Shown: piece by piece, positions 6,752 through 8,826 of the stretch | Layout of the letters: each line of letters starts with the position of its first letter | How positions within the stretch are numbered: position 1 is the stretch's first letter | DNA from: Dehalococcoidia bacterium | Lineage (GTDB): Bacteria > Chloroflexota > Dehalococcoidia > E44-bin15 > DAOWNJ01 | Direction of reading: 5' to 3' | DNA: 8,826 nt | Assembly (NCBI GenBank): GCA_030642645.1 | Contig: DAOWNJ010000031.1 | Coordinates: 1-8,826, forward strand | Program-made: the position numbers and the translations under genes | The notes under the pieces: generated by a model | Databases searched by the model: none | Told to the model about the DNA's origin: nothing | Seen by the model: the letters and a program-made list of their open reading frames with translations, nothing else

Positions 6752-8209
6752 CTAAGAGCGAAGACCTTCTTTCATTGGGTCCCATCGCGCCACCAAGCGG
6801 GCTATAGCCGGCTTGGGGAAGCAGTCCTTGAAGATTCGATAGTAATATAACTCCTCTGCTGAATTAAGCATCAGCCCTTCCTCTGTCTGCTGATGAGCCA
6901 TGAAGTCTGAGCCTGAGACCTGCTTTTCGGTCAGCGTTCCCATGATAGCGGACGACCCCGCCCCTGAGCCGAATGGTATTTTGGTTCGCCAAACGATGTT
7001 TTCGGGAAGGCGACCGGAGAAGGCCTTGCGCAATATCCACTTCTCCACCTGCTCCTGGCCATAGACCTTCCACCTTGCCGGTATCTTGAGGCAGAAGTCG
7101 GTCACCGCCCGATCGAGGAACGGGGTGCGAAACTCCAGGGAATGGGTGGCCATCATCCGATCCAACCTCTGAAGTCCGGTGTTATAGGCCACGGCAATCA
7201 GATGGTCCATTATCCTCTGTAGCTCCTCCTCGTCCCTGGCCACTTTGACCTCGTGGTAGCCGCCGAGGAATTCATCGGAACCCTCCCCGGTAAGCACGCA
7301 GCCGGTATGCCCCGTGGCCAGCCGGGCCGCGAAGTAGTTAGCTATCGCCCCCTTAACGCAGTCCTCCTCAAATGACTCAAGGTAATAGATGACCTGTGGC
7401 AGCGCCTCGATTATCTCCCTTTCGGTGTATGTGTATTCGTGGTGCTCAGTTCCCAGATAGTGTGCTACCTCACGGGCTCGCTCCCGGTCCTCCCCTTCGC
7501 CCAAGCCCACGGTGAAGGTTTTTAGGTCGTGGCGATATTCCTTGGCAAGGCAGGCGATGATGCTTGAGTCCAGCCCTCCGCTCAAGAGCACCCCCTCAGG
7601 CACACCGTCGGCCATACGCTTCTCAACTGCACGCTCCAATAGCTCGGCCAGGATCCGGGCCGCCTCCTCCGGGGTATCGAAATCCGGGGTCTCCCGAACC
7701 TCAGGGGTATATCTCTTTAGACCCATTGTGGAGGTGTATATATGCTGCGGGGGGAATTCCTGGATATCGTCGACCACAGGGCAGAGGGCCTTGGCCTCGG
7801 AGGCAAAGTAGAATTCCCCGTCCCGCTGTCCGTAGTACAGGGGCTTCAGGCCCACCGCATCCCGAGCCAGGAAGAGCTCTTCGCCGTCGGCTATGGCGCA
7901 GGCGAAGTCGCCATCCAGCGCCTCGACAAATTGAGGGCCATGTCTCTCATAAAGGGAGAGCGCCAGCTCGCTATCGGCGAACCCTCTGCCTTCCCTATCG
8001 TAGACATGACCATCCAGAACAGCGACCCTTGACCCTTGGCAGGCATATACCCTGGGCTTGGGCATCATCTCGGAGGGCAGCGAGCAGCAGCCCAACCTTA
8101 CATAATGCTCAGGGCTGAGCCAAGCTTCGTGAGACCCCCTGTGCCTCAGCCTCTGGAGCATGCCTTCCAGATCGGCCTTGCCCCCCTGTATTCCTGCAAT
8201 TCCTGCCAT
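6752..8209 (-). CDS. asparagine-synthetase-like protein with inactive glutaminase domain (Cys2 to Ala)
   Basis: The 485-residue protein has the two-domain layout of AsnB. The N-terminal Ntn-type region begins MAGIAGI where active enzymes have MCGIAGI, so the nucleophilic Cys is missing. The glutamine-binding NGEIYN is DGHVYD (66-71) and HRGPD is HRGSH (23-27). The glutaminase is therefore probably dead. The C-terminal ATP-pyrophosphatase domain looks intact: PP-loop SGGLDSS (210-216), GEGSDEFLGGY (308-318), SLEFRTPFLD with E359 (357-366), and WRTKIPFGSGAG with K410 (407-418). It would adenylate a carboxylate, aspartate or another acid, and join it to free ammonia or another amine. Cys loss also occurs in beta-lactam and carbapenam synthetases. 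The ATG at 8209 follows AGGAGG by 8 nt. It is the first gene of the operon, 52 nt ahead of the corrinoid-activator gene. Its link to methyl transfer is unexplained. Confidence 0.9.
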   Translation of the reverse strand: MAGIAGIQGGKADLEGMLQRLRHRGSHEAWLSPEHYVRLGCCSLPSEMMPKPRVYACQGSRVAVLDGHVYDREGRGFADSELALSLYERHGPQFVEALDGDFACAIADGEELFLARDAVGLKPLYYGQRDGEFYFASEAKALCPVVDDIQEFPPQHIYTSTMGLKRYTPEVRETPDFDTPEEAARILAELLERAVEKRMADGVPEGVLLSGGLDSSIIACLAKEYRHDLKTFTVGLGEGEDRERAREVAHYLGTEHHEYTYTEREIIEALPQVIYYLESFEEDCVKGAIANYFAARLATGHTGCVLTGEGSDEFLGGYHEVKVARDEEELQRIMDHLIAVAYNTGLQRLDRMMATHSLEFRTPFLDRAVTDFCLKIPARWKVYGQEQVEKWILRKAFSGRLPENIVWRTKIPFGSGAGSSAIMGTLTEKQVSGSDFMAHQQTEEGLMLNSAEELYYYRIFKDCFPKPAIARLVARWDPMKEGLRS

Positions 8210-8212
8210 TGG

Positions 8213-8317
8213 TCAGACCTCCTCAAAATCAGATATCTACTGGGTCGCTATAGCACCCATACTGAGGCTGCCTGGGAGGAAGATTCATGAGGGAGGCTTT
8301 TAGCGGAGGAGACCTGA
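8213..8317 (-). promoter_or_regulatory. candidate leader-RNA structure masking the first gene's ribosome binding site
   Basis: In the minus-strand leader, UCAGGUCUCCUC (8317-8306) can pair over 12 consecutive positions, two of them G-U, with GAGGAGGUCUGA (8224-8213). The second strand contains the whole Shine-Dalgarno sequence of the asparagine-synthetase-like gene. The 81-nt loop holds a second hairpin, TGGGT-C-GCTATAGC-ACCCA at 8241-8259 (9 bp with one bulged base). The arrangement looks like a translational on/off leader. It matches no riboswitch class I can name, and no cobalamin riboswitch core is visible. Confidence 0.4.
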
Positions 8318-8370
8318 GGTTGATTTGGAGAAAACGCCGGGGCAAAACAGTGGAAACTTGGGGAGAAGAT

Positions 8371-8399
8371 AGTTAACTTTAACTGTGGTTCGAATTATA
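8371..8399 (-). promoter_or_regulatory. candidate operon promoter (-10) with overlapping operator-like dyad
   Basis: A perfect TATAAT reads on the minus strand at 8399-8394 and would place the transcript start near 8387, giving a leader of about 178 nt before the first gene. No good -35 hexamer lies 16-18 nt upstream, so an activator or alternative sigma factor may be needed. Immediately downstream, AGTTAA-CT-TTAACT (8371-8384) is a perfect 6-bp inverted repeat with a 2-nt spacer, well placed for a repressor. The minus strand also reads as two direct AGTTAA copies in tandem. Confidence 0.35.
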
Positions 8400-8475
8400 T
8401 AAACGACTTCAAACAGCCTATCTTGGTTAGAGTACCCCCTCTTCACAGTATTACAGGCCCTTCGCTGACATGATT

Positions 8476-8496
8476 CACTGTGATTTTAGCACAGTG
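8476..8496. repeat. inverted repeat CACTGTG-N7-CACAGTG
   Basis: Two perfect 7-nt arms (8476-8482 and 8490-8496) flank ATTTTAG. The dyad lies between the minus-strand operon promoter candidate and the plus-strand partial gene, where a regulator of either would bind. It could equally form a short hairpin in a plus-strand transcript. There is no T-run after it, so it is not an intrinsic terminator. Confidence 0.5.
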
Positions 8497-8554
8497 GTGG
8501 ATGTCTGTCAAGGCGAGCCTCCAAGCGATATTACTGCATTGAGGTTGACCAATA

Positions 8555-8563
8555 TGGTAAAAT
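8555..8563 (+). promoter_or_regulatory. possible extended -10 promoter element
   Basis: TGGTAAAAT matches the extended -10 form TGnTAtaAT with one mismatch. No -35 hexamer at suitable spacing is visible. Transcription would start at about 8570, the same position as the first possible GTG start of the downstream open frame, which would make that mRNA leaderless. Confidence 0.25.
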
Positions 8564-8569
8564 CGATGT

Positions 8570-8826
8570 GTGAATTGGGTGATTGCGCATTGGGAGTTCA
8601 TTCTTGGAATAACCATACCTATACTCTTGAGTTTCTTCTTCTGGCTGGGGTGGCGAATGTGTAAGTGGTTGTGGCCTAGTGGGAAGGATTGGATAGGTTA
8701 TTTATCAGAATCTAAGGATGAGCTTAGAGGAGAAGAAACTAGAAGGTGGAAATTCAATAGTCCACAAAAAATAGGGCAATGTTTCACATTGGATATTAGA
8801 AAGCATAACGGCAAAGCCCGTCTGAT
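8570..8826 (+). CDS. possible 5' part of an unidentified membrane-anchored protein
   Basis: Plus frame 2 is open from 8561, just after a TAA at 8558-8560, to the window end. From GTG at 8570 it gives 85 residues and no stop. Residues 10-28 (FILGITIPILLSFFFWLGW) form a strong hydrophobic segment followed by R29 and K32, as in an N-terminal membrane anchor. The rest is polar and charged. Trp is unusually frequent (8 in 85). Other possible starts are GTG 8579, which keeps the hydrophobic segment, and ATG 8657, which has GGGGTGG just upstream but would remove it. No family is recognised. An overlapping 64-codon ORF in another frame (8470-8664) looks less protein-like. The reading is AT-richer than the operon. 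Confidence 0.4.
   Translation, partial: MNWVIAHWEFILGITIPILLSFFFWLGWRMCKWLWPSGKDWIGYLSESKDELRGEETRRWKFNSPQKIGQCFTLDIRKHNGKARL

Larger units (their letters stand above)
8210..8569. other. divergent intergenic region
   Basis: These 360 nt contain no convincing gene. The part nearest the operon (8210-8340) would be transcribed as its leader and is pyrimidine-rich on that strand. From about 8340 rightward the base composition shifts to AT-rich. Within it lie the leader helix, a TATAAT element with an adjacent dyad, a CACTGTG dyad and a possible plus-strand extended -10, each listed separately. CACAGT/ACTGTG-type hexamers recur in both orientations (8382, 8444, 8476, 8490). Confidence 0.6.

Noticed and set aside
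8304..8320. Resemblance of the plus strand (GGAGGAGACCTGAGG) to the cobalamin riboswitch B12 box.
   Set aside because: The rest of the conserved core (GGTGAAAATCC-like and GCCACTG elements in order and spacing) is absent, and the match lies on the strand opposite to the operon.
8387..8395. GGTTCGAAT shared with the tRNA T-loop (256-264), a possible integration-site core marking the operon as an island.
   Set aside because: Nine bases with a palindromic centre is near chance for a window this size, and there is no integrase or longer repeat.
8470..8664. 64-codon plus-strand ORF.
   Set aside because: Composition is not protein-like, it has no ribosome binding site, and it overlaps a more convincing frame with a hydrophobic helix.
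1..8826. CRISPR arrays, insertion sequences or phage genes.
   Set aside because: No repeated spacer-repeat units, transposase motifs or terminal inverted repeats were seen.

Overview
The window carries one long, compact, minus-strand operon of seven genes (about 8209 down to 285) for corrinoid-dependent methyl transfer. It is flanked by a plus-strand tRNA-Ala gene at the left and an AT-richer intergenic region at the right. The host is most likely an anaerobic bacterium. The tRNA-Ala(UGC) is bacterial in style, with a G3:U70 pair, no encoded CCA and a TTCGAAT T-loop. Most genes have strong AGGAGG-type ribosome binding sites. The gene set is typical of anaerobes that feed methyl groups from methylated amines into tetrahydrofolate metabolism. 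A Chloroflexota (Dehalococcoidia-like) or similar sediment anaerobe would fit, but that is a guess and nothing in the window fixes the phylum.

Layout, left to right: 1-87, a possible C-terminal end of a plus-strand gene; 171-199, a possible promoter; 205-277, tRNA-Ala. The operon follows on the minus strand, described here in transcription order from the right. (1) 8209-6752: asparagine-synthetase-like protein whose glutaminase nucleophile Cys2 is Ala. (2) 6699-6022: stand-alone protein resembling the SAM-binding activation domain of cobalamin-dependent methionine synthase. (3) 6020-4587: non-pyrrolysine MttB-family methyltransferase A. (4) 4580-3774: methyltetrahydrofolate:corrinoid methyltransferase. 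(5) 3770-2238: a second, clearly different MttB-family protein B. (6) 2236-1550: corrinoid protein with the DxHxxG cobalamin-binding motif. (7) 1541-285: class I SAM-dependent methyltransferase with a long unrecognised C-terminal half. From gene 2 onward the gaps are only 1-8 nt, so co-transcription and translational coupling are very likely. The right-hand region (8210-8569) holds a candidate promoter, two short dyads and a leader that could pair with the first gene's ribosome binding site. A divergent partial membrane-protein gene may start near 8570 and run off the end.

How the genes would work together: an MttB-like enzyme takes a methyl group from a quaternary or tertiary amine and puts it on the cobalt of the corrinoid protein. 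The MeTr passes it to tetrahydrofolate. The MetH-activation-like protein would rescue oxidised cob(II)alamin using SAM and an electron donor. This core resembles the known MtgB/MtpB/MtcB-type demethylation systems. The unusual parts are the paired, divergent MttB proteins with a single corrinoid protein, the Cys-less asparagine-synthetase homologue as first gene, and the SAM methyltransferase as last gene. Together they suggest a pathway handling an unidentified N-methylated, possibly carboxylate or amide, compound. The substrate cannot be read from the sequence, and no transporter or regulator gene is in the window.
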